64,000 nucleotides of DNA. Source: Ruminococcaceae bacterium KH2T8 (GTDB lineage Bacteria; Bacillota; Clostridia; Saccharofermentanales; Saccharofermentanaceae). The notes below the pieces were generated by a model. It had not been told where the DNA came from. It did not search any database and worked only from the letters and a program-made list of their open reading frames with translations. This document shows positions 17,403-27,985 of this stretch, in pieces. Both the position numbers and the translations under genes were made by a program. The DNA is taken from contig FOIY01000005.1 in the NCBI GenBank assembly GCA_900111435.1, positions 210,798 through 274,797 on the forward strand, in the 5' to 3' direction. How positions within the stretch are numbered: the stretch's first letter is position 1; each line of letters begins with the position of its first letter.

Positions 17403-18866
17403 ATGGATAAAGATACGATACTTAAGATGACGGCCCTCGAAGCAGGTGCCGCTATAAAGGCAGGTCAGACGACTTCCGAGGAGATCACGAAGGTATTCCT
17501 CGATAAGATCTCTGAAGATAACGCCAAGTTCAACAGCTATATCACGGTCTGCGACGACGCTCTCGAGCAGGCACGAAAGGCTGATGAGGACATCAAGGCT
17601 GGAAAGCTTACGGGCGCTCTTGCAGGTGTTCCCATCGCGATCAAGGATAATATCTGCACAAAGGGCGTGAAGACGACATGCGCATCCAAGATGCTCGGTA
17701 ACTTCGTTCCGCCTTACGATGCAACGGTAATAAAGAAAATCAAGGCTGAGGGTATGGTCATCCTCGGTAAGACGAATATGGACGAGTTCGCCATGGGTTC
17801 CACGACCGAGACGAGCTTCTTCGGTCCTACGCTCAATCCCTGGGGCGAGAACAGGGTACCCGGAGGATCTTCGGGCGGATCTGCTGCATGTGTAGCATCC
17901 GATAATGCTTATTTCGCACTCGGTTCCGATACGGGCGGATCGATCAGACAGCCCGCTTCGTTCTGCGGTGTTACGGGACTTAAGCCCACATACGGCACAG
18001 TCTCCAGATACGGACTTGTTGCTTTCGCTTCTTCGCTCGATCAGATCGGACCTATCGGCAGAGACGTTATGGACGTTGCCGCCATGTTCAACTTGATCTG
18101 CGGCATCGATGAGAAGGATCAGACTTCCACTGAAGTTACTCCCATCGATCTTGAGAAGGTGGCTTCTTTCGACGTTAAGGGACTTAAGATCGGTCTTCCC
18201 GAGCAGTATTTCGGCGAAGGTATCGATAAGGATGTTAAGGAGCAGGTAATGAACGGCGTTAAGCTCCTTGAGAGCAAGGGCGCGACGGTCGAGACATTCC
18301 CGATGCCCATCGTCGATTATGCTATCCCTACTTATTACATCATCGCGTGCGCCGAGGCTTGCTCCAATCTCTCGAGATATGACGGCATCAAGTACGGCTA
18401 TCGCCCCGAGGGTGTAGACGATCTTATGGAACTCTATATCAAGGCAAGATCCGAAGGCTTCGGTATGGAAGTAAAGAGAAGGATCATGCTCGGTAACTTC
18501 GTATTGTCCTCCGGATATTACGATGCTTACTACAATAAGGCACTTCAGGCGAAGGCTCTCATCAAGGAGGCTTTCGACAAGGCTTTCGAGAAGTATGACG
18601 TAGTCATCGGACCCGTTGCTCCCACTACTGCTCTCAAGGCAGGCGAGAGCCTCTCGGATCCGCTTAAGATGTATCTCGGTGATATCTGCACCGTTCTCAT
18701 CAATATCGTGGGTCTTCCCGCGATCTCGGTTCCCTGCGGATTTGACGGACAGGGACTTCCCGTAGGAATGCAGCTTATCGGTAAGCACTATTCCGAGGAG
18801 CTCCTTTGCGGTATAACGGCCGCATTCCAGAAGGAGACCGATTTCCACAAGAGGAGGAACAGCTGA
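17403..18866 (+). CDS. gatA: Asp-tRNA(Asn)/Glu-tRNA(Gln) amidotransferase subunit A
   Basis: GatA hydrolyses glutamine and channels ammonia to GatB for amidation of mischarged tRNA. The 487-residue amidase has the Ser-cisSer-Lys triad region: Lys in IAIKDNICTKG, the glycine/serine block VPGGSSGGSAA and the nucleophile in GSDTGGSIRQPA. ATG 17403 follows AAGGGGTG (17389-17396); a GTG at 17394 lies inside that site and is unlikely. It sits between gatC and gatB with 1 base to gatB. Confidence 0.97.
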   Translation: MDKDTILKMTALEAGAAIKAGQTTSEEITKVFLDKISEDNAKFNSYITVCDDALEQARKADEDIKAGKLTGALAGVPIAIKDNICTKGVKTTCASKMLGNFVPPYDATVIKKIKAEGMVILGKTNMDEFAMGSTTETSFFGPTLNPWGENRVPGGSSGGSAACVASDNAYFALGSDTGGSIRQPASFCGVTGLKPTYGTVSRYGLVAFASSLDQIGPIGRDVMDVAAMFNLICGIDEKDQTSTEVTPIDLEKVASFDVKGLKIGLPEQYFGEGIDKDVKEQVMNGVKLLESKGATVETFPMPIVDYAIPTYYIIACAEACSNLSRYDGIKYGYRPEGVDDLMELYIKARSEGFGMEVKRRIMLGNFVLSSGYYDAYYNKALQAKALIKEAFDKAFEKYDVVIGPVAPTTALKAGESLSDPLKMYLGDICTVLINIVGLPAISVPCGFDGQGLPVGMQLIGKHYSEELLCGITAAFQKETDFHKRRNS

Positions 18867-18867
18867 T

Positions 18868-20307
18868 ATGGCAGAGTATGAGATGGTGATAGGACTCGAG
18901 GTTCACTGCGAGCTCTCGACAAAGTCCAAGATATTCTGCGGTTGCTCCACTAAGTTCGGCGGAGCGCCCAATACACACGTTTGCGAGATATGTTCCGGTA
19001 TGCCCGGTACTCTTCCCACGCTCAATAAGAGCGTAGTAGAGTTTGCCGTAAAGGCAGGAACGGCGCTCAACTGCGAGATAACGAGGAAGAACAAGTTCGA
19101 CCGTAAGAACTATTTCTATCCTGACCTTCCCAAGGCTTATCAGGTTTCGCAGCTCTATTTCCCGATCTGCCGCAACGGTAAGGTCGAGATCAAGACATCC
19201 GAAGGCACGAAATATATCGGCATCCACGAGATCCATATGGAGGAGGATGCAGGTAAGCTCGTTCACGATCCTTATACGGAGAAGACGCTCGTTGACTACA
19301 ACAGATGCGGCGTACCTCTGATCGAGATCGTATCAGAGCCTGACTTCAGATCAGCCGAGGAAGTAATCGCTTACCTCGAAAAGCTCCGCGATACACTGCA
19401 GTACTTAGGCGTATCCGACTGTAAGATGCAGGAAGGTTCCATGAGAGCTGACGTAAACCTCTCCGTAAGACCCGTTGGTCAGAAGGAGTTCGGTACGAGA
19501 ACGGAGATGAAGAATATCGCATCCCTTAAGGCTATCGCACGTGCCATCGAGTACGAGCGCGACCGTCAGATCGATGTTATCGAGGACGGCGGAAAGATCA
19601 CTCAGGAGACACGCCGCTGGGATGACGAGAAAGAGATGACATATACCATGAGATCCAAGGAGAATGCTCAGGACTATAAGTATTTCCCCGAGCCCGATCT
19701 CATGCCTATCGTTATAAGCGAAGAGTACTTGGAGCAGGTAAAGGCAAATATGCCCGAGCTTGCCGACAAGAAGAAAGAGCGCTACATGAATGAGCTCGGA
19801 CTTCCCGAGTACGATTCCGACATCATCACGGGATCCGTTGCTCTCGTTAAGATCTTCGAGAAGACGGCAGAAATCTGCGGCAACCCCAAGGATGCTTCCA
19901 ACTGGATCCTTACGGATCTCCTTAAGATCGCGAACGATTCCGGCAAGCCCGTAGAGGAGCTCGATTTCAGGATCGAGTCCGTAGGTGAGGTCATCAAGCT
20001 CGTAAATGACGGCAAGATCAACAGAAAGACCGGTAAGCAGGTTCTCGCAAAGGTAGTCGAGGAGAATGTCATCCCCGAGGAGTATGTAGAGAAGAACGGT
20101 CTCGCACAGGTATCTGACCTGAGCTCCATCGAGCCCATCATCAAGGACGTGCTCGCAGCTAACGAGAAGGCTGTCGGTGAATATCTCGCAGGTAATGAGA
20201 AGAACTTCCAGTTCCTTATCGGTCAGTCCATGAGAAGCCTTAAGGGTAAGGCTGATCCTCAGGCCGTAAGGACCGTACTCCAGAAGCTTCTCGATGAGAT
20301 GAGGTAA
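18868..20307 (+). CDS. gatB: Asp-tRNA(Asn)/Glu-tRNA(Gln) amidotransferase subunit B
   Basis: GatB phosphorylates the mischarged aminoacyl-tRNA and amidates it. The 479-residue product is full length: VIGLEVHCELSTKSKIFC opens the catalytic domain, with the zinc-type cysteines in FCGCSTKFG and HVCEICSGMPG, and ends in the YqeY-like tRNA-binding tail (VRTVLQKLLDEM). The complete gatCAB set means the organism makes Gln-tRNA, Asn-tRNA or both by the indirect route. Confidence 0.97.
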   Translation: MAEYEMVIGLEVHCELSTKSKIFCGCSTKFGGAPNTHVCEICSGMPGTLPTLNKSVVEFAVKAGTALNCEITRKNKFDRKNYFYPDLPKAYQVSQLYFPICRNGKVEIKTSEGTKYIGIHEIHMEEDAGKLVHDPYTEKTLVDYNRCGVPLIEIVSEPDFRSAEEVIAYLEKLRDTLQYLGVSDCKMQEGSMRADVNLSVRPVGQKEFGTRTEMKNIASLKAIARAIEYERDRQIDVIEDGGKITQETRRWDDEKEMTYTMRSKENAQDYKYFPEPDLMPIVISEEYLEQVKANMPELADKKKERYMNELGLPEYDSDIITGSVALVKIFEKTAEICGNPKDASNWILTDLLKIANDSGKPVEELDFRIESVGEVIKLVNDGKINRKTGKQVLAKVVEENVIPEEYVEKNGLAQVSDLSSIEPIIKDVLAANEKAVGEYLAGNEKNFQFLIGQSMRSLKGKADPQAVRTVLQKLLDEMR

Positions 20308-20320
20308 CAATTCAAGATCG

Positions 20321-21658
20321 ATGTCAAAAACTATAATTGATCTTCTGGTCGTATTGTTCTTTATATTGGTGAATGCATTCTTCTCGGGTACCGAGATGGC
20401 AGTCATCTCCTTAAATGACGCTATCATCAGAAAGCAGGCCGAGGACGGGGACAAGAATTCAAAGAAGGTCCTGAAGTTCCTCGACAATCCCGGTACGTTC
20501 CTTGCGACCATCCAGGTCGGAGTAACTCTCGCGGGATTCTTATCATCGGCTTTCGCTGCCAATAACTTCGCGGGCAAGCTCGCGTCGCTCTTTGATCCGG
20601 ACGGTTCAAAGAACTGGATCGAGCCACTCTGCACGGTAGTCATCACCATCGTGCTCTCCTATTTCTCGCTCGTCTTAGGCGAGCTCGTTCCCAAGAGAGT
20701 TGCTCAGAAGTATCCAGAGAAGTGGTCTTTCGCGGCTGCAGGCGTCGTAAGGTTCTTCGGCGTCGTAGCGAAGCCTTTCGTCAAGTTCCTCACATTTTCC
20801 ACGAATGCCATCCTCAAGATGTTCAAGATCGATCCCGATGACAACGACAAGGAAGTCACCGAGGAAGAGATCAGGATGATGGTCGACGTCGGATCCGAGA
20901 GTGGTAATATCGAGGATGCCGAGAAGGAGATGATCGAAAACGTATTCGAGTTCAATGATAAGGAAGTATCCGAGATCATGACTCACAGGAAGAAGATCGT
21001 ATCTCTTCCTATAGATGCGTCTTTCGATGAGGTCATGAAGATCGCCAAGAACGAGAGATATACGCGTATCCCGATCTACAGGGAGACCATAGACGATATC
21101 GAGGGTATCCTTCACATAAAGGACCTCCTTGGTGTTACCGAAGAGACATTCAACCTAAATAAGCTCATGAGAGAGCCCCTTTTCGTTCACGAGACACGAA
21201 AGATCTCGACGCTCTTTAACGAGATGAAGACATGCGGAATGCAGATGGCAGTCATCCTCGACGAGTACGGCGGAACGATGGGTATCTGTACGATCGAAGA
21301 TATGATCGAGGAGCTCGTAGGTAATATCACGGACGAGTTCGACGAAGAAGAGCAGGAGCTCATAAAGCTCAGCAACGGTGACTATATCGTAGCGGGTGAC
21401 ATGACACTCTCTGACCTCGAGGATATCCTCGACATGGAGCTCGACGACGAGGAATATGACACGATCGCGGGTCTTGTCATCCAGCTCCTCGACCGCGTTC
21501 CCGAAGAGAGGGAAAAGCCCGTAGTCACATATAAGAACCTGTCGATCAAGGTTCTCCACGTTCAGGAGAGATGGATCTCCAAGGTGTTGATCCATGTGCT
21601 TCCCGTAGAAGAGGAGAGCGAAGACGACAAGGACAAAAAGGATAAAGATGACGAATAA
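20321..21658 (+). CDS. CNNM/CorC-type membrane protein (DUF21, CBS pair, CorC_HlyC)
   Basis: Proteins of this family, often called hemolysin-like, are membrane proteins linked to magnesium or other cation efflux. The 445 residues show an N-terminal DUF21 domain with about four hydrophobic segments and the ALAGFLSSAF-type loop (here TLAGFLSSAFAA), a CBS pair (about 200-330, including EIMTHRKKIVSLP and DEYGGTMGICTIEDMIEELVG) and the CorC_HlyC domain (about 345-425, GDMTLSDLEDILDMEL). A highly charged tail ends the protein. It starts 14 bases after gatB and overlaps the next gene by 11 bases. Confidence 0.92.
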   Translation: MSKTIIDLLVVLFFILVNAFFSGTEMAVISLNDAIIRKQAEDGDKNSKKVLKFLDNPGTFLATIQVGVTLAGFLSSAFAANNFAGKLASLFDPDGSKNWIEPLCTVVITIVLSYFSLVLGELVPKRVAQKYPEKWSFAAAGVVRFFGVVAKPFVKFLTFSTNAILKMFKIDPDDNDKEVTEEEIRMMVDVGSESGNIEDAEKEMIENVFEFNDKEVSEIMTHRKKIVSLPIDASFDEVMKIAKNERYTRIPIYRETIDDIEGILHIKDLLGVTEETFNLNKLMREPLFVHETRKISTLFNEMKTCGMQMAVILDEYGGTMGICTIEDMIEELVGNITDEFDEEEQELIKLSNGDYIVAGDMTLSDLEDILDMELDDEEYDTIAGLVIQLLDRVPEEREKPVVTYKNLSIKVLHVQERWISKVLIHVLPVEEESEDDKDKKDKDDE

Positions 21659-22310
21659 GTACGACGCCGTCTTTTACGATTTCGACGGCACGCTCGCCGA
21701 TACGATCCCTCTGATCACCATGAGCTTCAAGCTCGCATACGAAAGAGTCTTCGGGCACTGCGCCAGGTCATACGAAGATTTCCTTTCGTATATAGGTAAG
21801 CCCCTCGAGGCGGCATTTGCGATGCACGATGAGAAGACCGCGAAGAAGCTCTACGATGCTTATCTTGATATCAATGAGAAGTTATTAAGAGAAGATGCGG
21901 TGGATCTTTTCCCGAAAGTCAGGGAGGATCTTCTTTACCTTAAGAGCCTCGGGATAAAGCAGGGGATAATGACCTCCAAGATGAGAACGTCGCTTACGGT
22001 CACCACGGATCTTAAGGGGATAACGGATATATTCGACGTGATCGTCACCAAGGAAGACACAAAGAAGCACAAGCCCGACGGCGAACCACTGATAACGGCG
22101 GCCGGAAAGCTCGGTCTGACCGACATGAGCAGGATCCTTTATGTGGGTGATGCGCTCCCGGATATGCTCTGCGCCTATGACGCGGGATCGGATTTTGCAC
22201 TGGTCGACTGGACGAAGATGCCGCGCGATAAGATGACGGATGACCCGCGAACGCTTGTGATACGCAGTATCCGTGAGCTTTCTTGCATTATTCAGGACAG
22301 CGAATTATAA
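21648..22310 (+). CDS. HAD-superfamily phosphatase (PpaX/Gph-like)
   Basis: The 220-residue protein has all HAD motifs: I, FYDFDGTLADT with nucleophile Asp; II, GIMTSKMRTS; III, a Lys in KKHKPDGEP; IV, VGDALPDMLCA. A helical cap lies between motifs I and II. The closest well-known relatives are pyrophosphatase PpaX and phosphoglycolate phosphatase, but the substrate cannot be told from sequence. It overlaps the upstream CNNM gene by 11 bases, so the two are probably translated together. Confidence 0.85.
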   Translation: MTNKYDAVFYDFDGTLADTIPLITMSFKLAYERVFGHCARSYEDFLSYIGKPLEAAFAMHDEKTAKKLYDAYLDINEKLLREDAVDLFPKVREDLLYLKSLGIKQGIMTSKMRTSLTVTTDLKGITDIFDVIVTKEDTKKHKPDGEPLITAAGKLGLTDMSRILYVGDALPDMLCAYDAGSDFALVDWTKMPRDKMTDDPRTLVIRSIRELSCIIQDSEL

Positions 22311-22311
22311 T
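22283..22311 (+). promoter_or_regulatory. Promoter TTGCAT-N17-TATAAT for the PrsA-like gene
   Basis: TTGCAT at 22283-22288 and TATAAT at 22306-22311 are spaced by 17 bases. The promoter lies across the 3' end of the HAD gene and drives the gene starting at 22359. A small GTGC/GCAC hairpin with a T-rich loop (22317-22331) lies in the leader. Confidence 0.7.
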
Positions 22312-22358
22312 ATACTGTGCTTTTTTAGCACGACAGAGAATCAAGGTAGGTAACATGA

Positions 22359-23915
22359 ATGGCTAAGTCCCAGAAGTCTGATAAAGTTAATCAGAGCATC
22401 AAGGCTTCCAAGAGAAGCAAGGCATTGATGTCTGCAGTTGTAGTAGTACTTATCCTTTGCATCTTGTGTTTCTTCATCTATATCACCGGCGTGATCCCCA
22501 GGCTCGCTACCGGTACTAAGATCCTGAAGACAAATGCTGACGGAACAACTCAGGTTATAGAGAACATTTCGGTCGTTGAGACCAATTATCACTATCATAA
22601 TCTTCTTAATCAGTATGTTCAGTACGGTTATATGAGCAGCGCTACCGATCTTCAGGAAGTTGCTGATCCTACGACAGGTAAGACATACTATCAGCTCATC
22701 CTCGATCAGGCAGCATCCGAGATCATGCAGATCGTCATCCTTAACCAGGCTGCCGAGGAAGCTCAGTTCACACAGTACTCCGGTGCTGCGAGAATGGCTC
22801 AGCTCCAGCTCGACAATCTTCGTCAGACGGCAGAGCTTCAGGGTTATCCTTCAGTTGACCGTTACCTTGCAGCAATGTACGGTGCAGGTATGACATCCAG
22901 AGCTTATCTTCAGTGTGTTGAGAGAGAGCTTCTTGCAAAGGAGTTCCAGCAGTATGTAAGCCAGTTCATGATGAACGTTACCGATGAGGAAATCATGGCT
23001 TCCTACGAGCAGGATTCTTCCGCTTTTGATCAGGTAGACTTCAGCTACCATTTCTTCAGCGGCGAGGACAACGGAGACGGAACATACGATAAGACTCAGG
23101 CTCTTGCTGACGCACAGGAAGTTATCGATAACGCTCATGATGCAGATTCCTTCAAGGAGGCTCTCATTGACGTAATGGGTGATGAGGAAGCCGAGGCAGC
23201 AGGATTTACGGAGGACTACGATCCTTCTTACGGTGAGGGTTACAACCTTACATCCGCAGCTTACATGGGTGAAGAAGTAGCAACATTCCTTTTCACTGAC
23301 GGTGATGAGGGTGACGGTACCGTCATCGAAACTGATACGGGTGCTTTCGCTATCTTCCTTCACAAGAGATATGTTGATGACACGACAACGGCTACATACC
23401 GTTCCCTTACTCTCAACAACCCTACTAACACAGACTACGATGCTACACCCGAAGAGGTTCAGGCTTCTTTCGACGAGCTCGTTGCAAGAGCTCAGGGACT
23501 TGCAGCTTCCGCAACTGATCCCCTTTCTTTCATGAAGATCGTTAAGGAGAATTCCGAGTCCAACTACGATGTAGTATATGGCGGCTACAATACAGGCATC
23601 ACGGCTGACGCTTATAACATCGAGCCCGCAGAGGGTGAGGAGCTTACGGCTCAGCAGAATAACCTTATCGCATTCGGTCAGTGGCTCTTCGCAGAGGAGA
23701 GACAGCCCGGAGATACATACATCTCCCAGTCTCCCGACAAGAGATCCGTTACGATCTACTACTTCGAAGGCTTCTCTCCCGCATGGGTAAGCAACGCACG
23801 TCAACAGCGTAATCAGGAACTCGCTCAGGCTTGGGCAGACATGAAGCTCGCTGAAGGCAATCCCACATATGCGATCGCTTACGAGCTCGTAAGAAGACTC
23901 TCATACGCAGTCTGA
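22359..23915 (+). CDS. PrsA/SurA-like membrane-anchored foldase
   Basis: The 518-residue protein has a basic cytoplasmic start, one membrane helix (about 24-46, LMSAVVVVLILCILCFFIYI), a helical SurA-N-like region (about 85-215, ending in a family-typical NVTDEEIMASYEQ) and two degenerate parvulin-like segments. The role would be folding or quality control of exported proteins. ATG 22359 is preferred because AAGGTAGG (22343-22350) lies 8 bases ahead; an out-of-frame ATG at 22355 would encode only three residues. Compared with the 14261 protein it is anchored at the other end. Confidence 0.7.
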   Translation: MAKSQKSDKVNQSIKASKRSKALMSAVVVVLILCILCFFIYITGVIPRLATGTKILKTNADGTTQVIENISVVETNYHYHNLLNQYVQYGYMSSATDLQEVADPTTGKTYYQLILDQAASEIMQIVILNQAAEEAQFTQYSGAARMAQLQLDNLRQTAELQGYPSVDRYLAAMYGAGMTSRAYLQCVERELLAKEFQQYVSQFMMNVTDEEIMASYEQDSSAFDQVDFSYHFFSGEDNGDGTYDKTQALADAQEVIDNAHDADSFKEALIDVMGDEEAEAAGFTEDYDPSYGEGYNLTSAAYMGEEVATFLFTDGDEGDGTVIETDTGAFAIFLHKRYVDDTTTATYRSLTLNNPTNTDYDATPEEVQASFDELVARAQGLAASATDPLSFMKIVKENSESNYDVVYGGYNTGITADAYNIEPAEGEELTAQQNNLIAFGQWLFAEERQPGDTYISQSPDKRSVTIYYFEGFSPAWVSNARQQRNQELAQAWADMKLAEGNPTYAIAYELVRRLSYAV

Positions 23916-23945
23916 TAAAGGTTCGATAAGACAGAGAAAAAGTTC

Positions 23946-23977
23946 ATCTCCTCCGCTTGATGCGGGGGAGATTTTCT
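23946..23977 (+). terminator. Rho-independent terminator upstream of rpoB promoter
   Basis: ATCTCCTCCGC and GCGGGGGAGAT pair around a short loop and are followed by TTTTCTTG. It ends the PrsA-like transcript and isolates rpoBC from it. Confidence 0.85.
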
Positions 23978-23979
23978 TG

Positions 23980-24008
23980 TTGACAAAAATGGACGACATG
24001 CGTATAAT
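23980..24008 (+). promoter_or_regulatory. Consensus sigma-A promoter of rpoBC
   Basis: TTGACA (23980-23985) and TATAAT (24003-24008) are both perfect and spaced by exactly 17 bases. It is the strongest promoter in the window and gives rpoB its own transcript start near 24015. Confidence 0.92.
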
Positions 24009-24014
24009 CTTTTA

Positions 24015-24162
24015 ATGCGTCAAACTGTGTCAGGGGTACTATGCCCTTTTCACTTGACGAAAACGGTCTTTTATGTTATGTCATAAGGCCGTTTGCACAA
24101 TAAAGTCGCTCGAAGCGCCTGATTTCAGGGGCTTCGAAGCATAATCAAGAGGTGATTTGATA
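24015..24162 (+). promoter_or_regulatory. Structured 5' leader of rpoB
   Basis: About 148 bases separate the predicted start of transcription and rpoB. Three paired structures are visible. CGTCAA (24018-24023) pairs with TTGACG (24054-24059), enclosing AGGG/CCCT (24032-24047). AAACGG..TTATG pairs with CATAAGGCCGTTT (24061-24093, with a bulge). GAAGCGCCTG pairs with CAGGGGCTTC (about 24112-24135). No T-run follows the last hairpin, so a protein- or RNA-polymerase-sensing leader is more likely than a simple terminator. I do not recognise the class. Confidence 0.6.
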
Positions 24163-27100
24163 ATGGTGCATCCCGTCAAACAGGGCAAGACAGTTCGTAT
24201 GTCCTACTCTCGTATCAACGAGGTAATCGAAGTACCTAATCTCATCGAGATCCAGAAGAATTCCTACAACTGGTTCCTTGATGAGGGTATTCAGCAGATC
24301 TTCCAGGAGATCTCTCCGGTAACGGATTCTCAGAACATCTGGGAGATCTATTTCCTTGACAAGGAGTTTGATCCTACAGCTCCCATCTGCAGTTTGGATG
24401 AGTGTAGGGAGAAAGACAGCAATTACGCTGCTCCCCTTAAGATCAAGTTGAGACTCCATAACACCGAGACAGGTGAGAGCAAGGAGCAGGAAGCATACGT
24501 AGGTGATCTTCCTATCATGACGGAGCACGGTACTTTCATCATAAATGGTGCTGAGAGAGTTATCATCTCTCAGATCGTACGTTCTCCCGGAGCTTATTTC
24601 GGTGAAGAGCGCGGTAAGAGAGGTGAGCAGGAGTTCACATCTCAGATCATCCCCAACAGAGGTGCTTGGCTTGAGCTCGAGGAAGACGAGAACGGTGTTA
24701 TCAGCGTTCGTGTCGATCGTGCACGTAAGTTCCCTCTTACTATCTTCCTCAGAGCATTAGGACTTGCTTCCAATGAGGAGATCATTGAGGCTTTCGGTGA
24801 AGAAGAGTGCCTCAGGATCACTATGGAGAAGGATACTTCCCATACAAGAGAGGAAGCTCTTGTCAACTTCTATGCTAAGGTTCGTCCCGGCGATCCCGCA
24901 TCCGCAGAAGTTGCTGCAAATCACCTTAATAACCTCTTCTTCGATCCCAGAAGATACGATCTCGCAAGAGTCGGTATATATAAGATAAACAAGAAGCTCG
25001 GTCTTTCTTCCCGTATCGCAAAGCAGAAGGCAGCCGAGAACATCGTAACTGCAGACGGTGAGATCCTCGCTAAGAAGGATTCCATCATCTCCGTTGATCT
25101 CGCTCAGGAGATCGAGGATGCAGGTATCACTTCTTGCTATATCTACCCCAGAAGGAAGATCGGTGATAACATCACTTATTCCGAGGAAGCTCATAAGGTA
25201 GTAGGTAACGGTCGTGTTGACTGCGAGAAGTTCATCAGAGCAAGCTTCTCCGAGAAGGAGCTCAAGGGCTTCGATTTCGAGAGCACTACTATCAACGAGC
25301 GTGTTCGCGTAAGCGTTCTCCGTGAGATCATCGAGGATATCAGAGCTAACTGCAAGAAGACTGATATCGCTAAGGAACTCGGTTATGTTCTTTACGAGAG
25401 AAAGGGCGAGCTCATGCCCAAGAACCTCGTTGTTGATGATATCTATGCCATGGTTTCTTACTATATCGGTTTGAGACACGGTATCGGTTCACTTGATAAT
25501 ATCGACCACCTCGGTAACAGAAGAATCCGTTCCGTTGGTGAGCTCCTTCAGAACCAGATGAGACAGGGTATGGCAAGAGTCGAGAAGAACATCCGTGAGA
25601 GAATGGCTTCCATCGACGATAAGGAGTCCGACAAGGTTACTGCAGCTTCTCTTGTTAATACAAGACCTTTGAGCGCAGCTTTCCGTGAGTTCTTCGGATC
25701 TTCACAGCTTTCCCAGTTCGGTGACCAGCAGAACCCTCTTGCTGAGCTTACTCACAAGAGAAGACTTTCCGCTTTGGGTCCCGGCGGTCTTTCCCGTGAC
25801 CGTGCTTCCTTCGAAGTCCGTGACATTCACTCTTCCCACTACGGAAGAATGTGTCCTATCGAGACACCAGAAGGACCTAACATCGGTCTTATCACATCAC
25901 TTGCAACTTATGCTCGTGTAAATAAGTACGGCTTCATCGAGACACCTTACCGTAGGTACGATAAGGAGAACGGTGTCGTTACTGAAGAAGTCAAGTACAT
26001 GACAGCTGACGAAGAGGACAGATACAACGTAGCTCAGGCTAACGAGCCTTTGGATGATGAGGGACACTTCATCAGCAAGAGGATCGTCTGCCGTCACCTC
26101 GATCAGTTCCTGCAGCTCGATCCTTCCGAGGTCGACTACATGGACGTTTCGCCCAAGCAGCTCGTATCCGTATCTACAAGCCTTATTCCTTTCCTCGGAA
26201 ACGACGATGCTAACCGTGCCCTCATGGGTTCGAACATGCAGCGTCAGGCAGTACCTCTTATCAAGCCCGAGGCTCCCATCATCGGTACAGGTATGGAGTA
26301 CCGTGCAGCTAAGGACTCAGGTGTCTGCCAGGTTGCTAAGAACAGCGGTATCGTAAGCTTCGTAGCAGCTGACGAGATCAGGATCACAAGAGAGGACGGT
26401 GTCATCGACACTTATAAGCTCTCCAAGTACATGAGATCCAACCAGAGCACATGTATCAACCAGCGCCCCATCGTTTCCATGGGTGACGAGATCAAGGCAG
26501 GCGACATCATCGCCGACGGTCCCGCTACCGATAACGGTGAGCTTGCTCTCGGTAAGAACGTTCTCATCGGATTTACAACATGGGAAGGTTACAACTACGA
26601 GGACGCCGTTCTCGTTAACGAGAGGATCGTAAGAGACGACCTTTACACATCTATCCACATCGAGGAGTATGAGTGTGAGGCTCGTGATACAAAGCTCGGA
26701 CCCGAGGAGATCACAAGAGAAGTTCCCAACGTAAGTGAGGATGCTATCCAGAACCTCGATGAGAACGGTATCATCCGCATCGGTGCCGAGGTAAGATCCG
26801 GAGATATCCTCGTAGGTAAGGTATCACCTAAGGGTGAGACGGATCCTACGGCTGAGGAGAGACTCTACAGAGCGATCTTTGGTGATCGTGCCCGTGAAGT
26901 TAGAGATACATCACTCCATGTACCTCACGGTGAGTACGGTGTAGTTATCGACGTTGATATCTTCACAAAGGATAACAACCCTAACCTCAAGAATTCCGTT
27001 AACCAGATGGTTCGTGTATATGTCGCTCAGAAGAGAAAGCTCTCTGTTGGTGATAAGATGGCCGGCCGTCACGGTAACAAGGGTGTCGTTTCAAGAGTCC

Positions 27101-27933
27101 TTCCCGAGGAGGATATGCCTTTCCTTCCCGACGGTACAACACTTGATATCGTACTTAACCCCCTGGGCGTTCCTTCCCGAATGAACATCGGTCAGCTCCT
27201 TGAGGTTCACCTCGGTAGAGCTGCAAGAGCTCTTAACTGGAAGATCGCTACTCCTGTATTCGACGGTGCTAACGAGTCTGATATCGCAAAGGCATTCCAG
27301 GATGCAGGTATCGACAGCGACGGTAAGACTGTCCTTTACGACGGACGTACAGGTGAGGCTTTCGAGAACAGAGTCACAGTAGGTGTCATGTACTACTTGA
27401 AGCTCCACCACCTTGTTGATGATAAGATGCACGCAAGATCTATCGGACCTTACTCCATCGTTACTCAGCAGCCTCTCGGAGGTAAGGCTCAGTTCGGTGG
27501 TCAGAGATTCGGTGAGATGGAGGTTTGGGCCCTCGAGGCATACGGTGCGGCTCATACCCTTCAGGAGATCCTTACTGTCAAGTCCGACGATATCGAAGGA
27601 CGTTCGAAGACTTACGACGCTATCATCAGAGGAAAGAACGTTCCTGCTTCGGGTATCCCCGAGTCCTTCAACGTTCTTACGAGCGAGCTCAAGGCACTTG
27701 CCCTCGACGTTACGCTCCACACTGACGACAATAAGGAATACAGAGCATCCGACAGCAGCACTGAAGACAGCGTAGCTGAGATGGATGATGCCACAAGACG
27801 CGAGTTTGACGAGACAGACATGAACGCTCAGGCGATCCTCGATGCAGGATTCGTTGAGGCGGGCGAAGACGGCTCGATCCTTGAGGACGGTTTTGACGGT
27901 GACGTCGACGATTTCGACGATGACGACATCTGA
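24163..27933 (+). CDS. rpoB: DNA-directed RNA polymerase beta subunit
   Basis: RpoB forms one half of the RNA polymerase active cleft. The 1256-residue protein has the conserved blocks in order, including the rifampicin-binding region [20 protein letters not shown]. The Asp, His and Ser positions most often changed in rifampicin resistance are unaltered, though QFMDQ is QFGDQ here. The C-terminus carries [20 protein letters not shown] and an acidic tail. ATG 24163 is chosen because AGAGGTGAT (24148-24156) precedes it; the upstream in-frame TTG overlaps that site. rplJ/rplL, usual upstream neighbours, are absent. Confidence 0.98.
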   Translation: MVHPVKQGKTVRMSYSRINEVIEVPNLIEIQKNSYNWFLDEGIQQIFQEISPVTDSQNIWEIYFLDKEFDPTAPICSLDECREKDSNYAAPLKIKLRLHNTETGESKEQEAYVGDLPIMTEHGTFIINGAERVIISQIVRSPGAYFGEERGKRGEQEFTSQIIPNRGAWLELEEDENGVISVRVDRARKFPLTIFLRALGLASNEEIIEAFGEEECLRITMEKDTSHTREEALVNFYAKVRPGDPASAEVAANHLNNLFFDPRRYDLARVGIYKINKKLGLSSRIAKQKAAENIVTADGEILAKKDSIISVDLAQEIEDAGITSCYIYPRRKIGDNITYSEEAHKVVGNGRVDCEKFIRASFSEKELKGFDFESTTINERVRVSVLREIIEDIRANCKKTDIAKELGYVLYERKGELMPKNLVVDDIYAMVSYYIGLRHGIGSLDNIDHLGNRRIRSVGELLQNQMRQGMARVEKNIRERMASIDDKESDKVTAASLVNTRPLSAAFREFFGSSQLSQFGDQQNPLAELTHKRRLSALGPGGLSRDRASFEVRDIHSSHYGRMCPIETPEGPNIGLITSLATYARVNKYGFIETPYRRYDKENGVVTEEVKYMTADEEDRYNVAQANEPLDDEGHFISKRIVCRHLDQFLQLDPSEVDYMDVSPKQLVSVSTSLIPFLGNDDANRALMGSNMQRQAVPLIKPEAPIIGTGMEYRAAKDSGVCQVAKNSGIVSFVAADEIRITREDGVIDTYKLSKYMRSNQSTCINQRPIVSMGDEIKAGDIIADGPATDNGELALGKNVLIGFTTWEGYNYEDAVLVNERIVRDDLYTSIHIEEYECEARDTKLGPEEITREVPNVSEDAIQNLDENGIIRIGAEVRSGDILVGKVSPKGETDPTAEERLYRAIFGDRAREVRDTSLHVPHGEYGVVIDVDIFTKDNNPNLKNSVNQMVRVYVAQKRKLSVGDKMAGRHGNKGVVSRVLPEEDMPFLPDGTTLDIVLNPLGVPSRMNIGQLLEVHLGRAARALNWKIATPVFDGANESDIAKAFQDAGIDSDGKTVLYDGRTGEAFENRVTVGVMYYLKLHHLVDDKMHARSIGPYSIVTQQPLGGKAQFGGQRFGEMEVWALEAYGAAHTLQEILTVKSDDIEGRSKTYDAIIRGKNVPASGIPESFNVLTSELKALALDVTLHTDDNKEYRASDSSTEDSVAEMDDATRREFDETDMNAQAILDAGFVEAGEDGSILEDGFDGDVDDFDDDDI

Positions 27934-27985
27934 TAAAACGATCCGAAATAACTAACTCACGTCAAAGGAAGGAGACTTCAAATAT

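Noticed and set aside
17121..18848. 575-residue open frame on the minus strand across gatC-gatA
   Set aside because: It is antisense to two well-identified genes, with no ribosome site and a composition expected from the reverse complement of their codons.
22355..22366. Three-codon upstream reading frame ATG-AAT-GGC-TAA as a regulatory leader peptide
   Set aside because: It overlaps the real start and is only four bases from the ribosome site; it is most simply chance.
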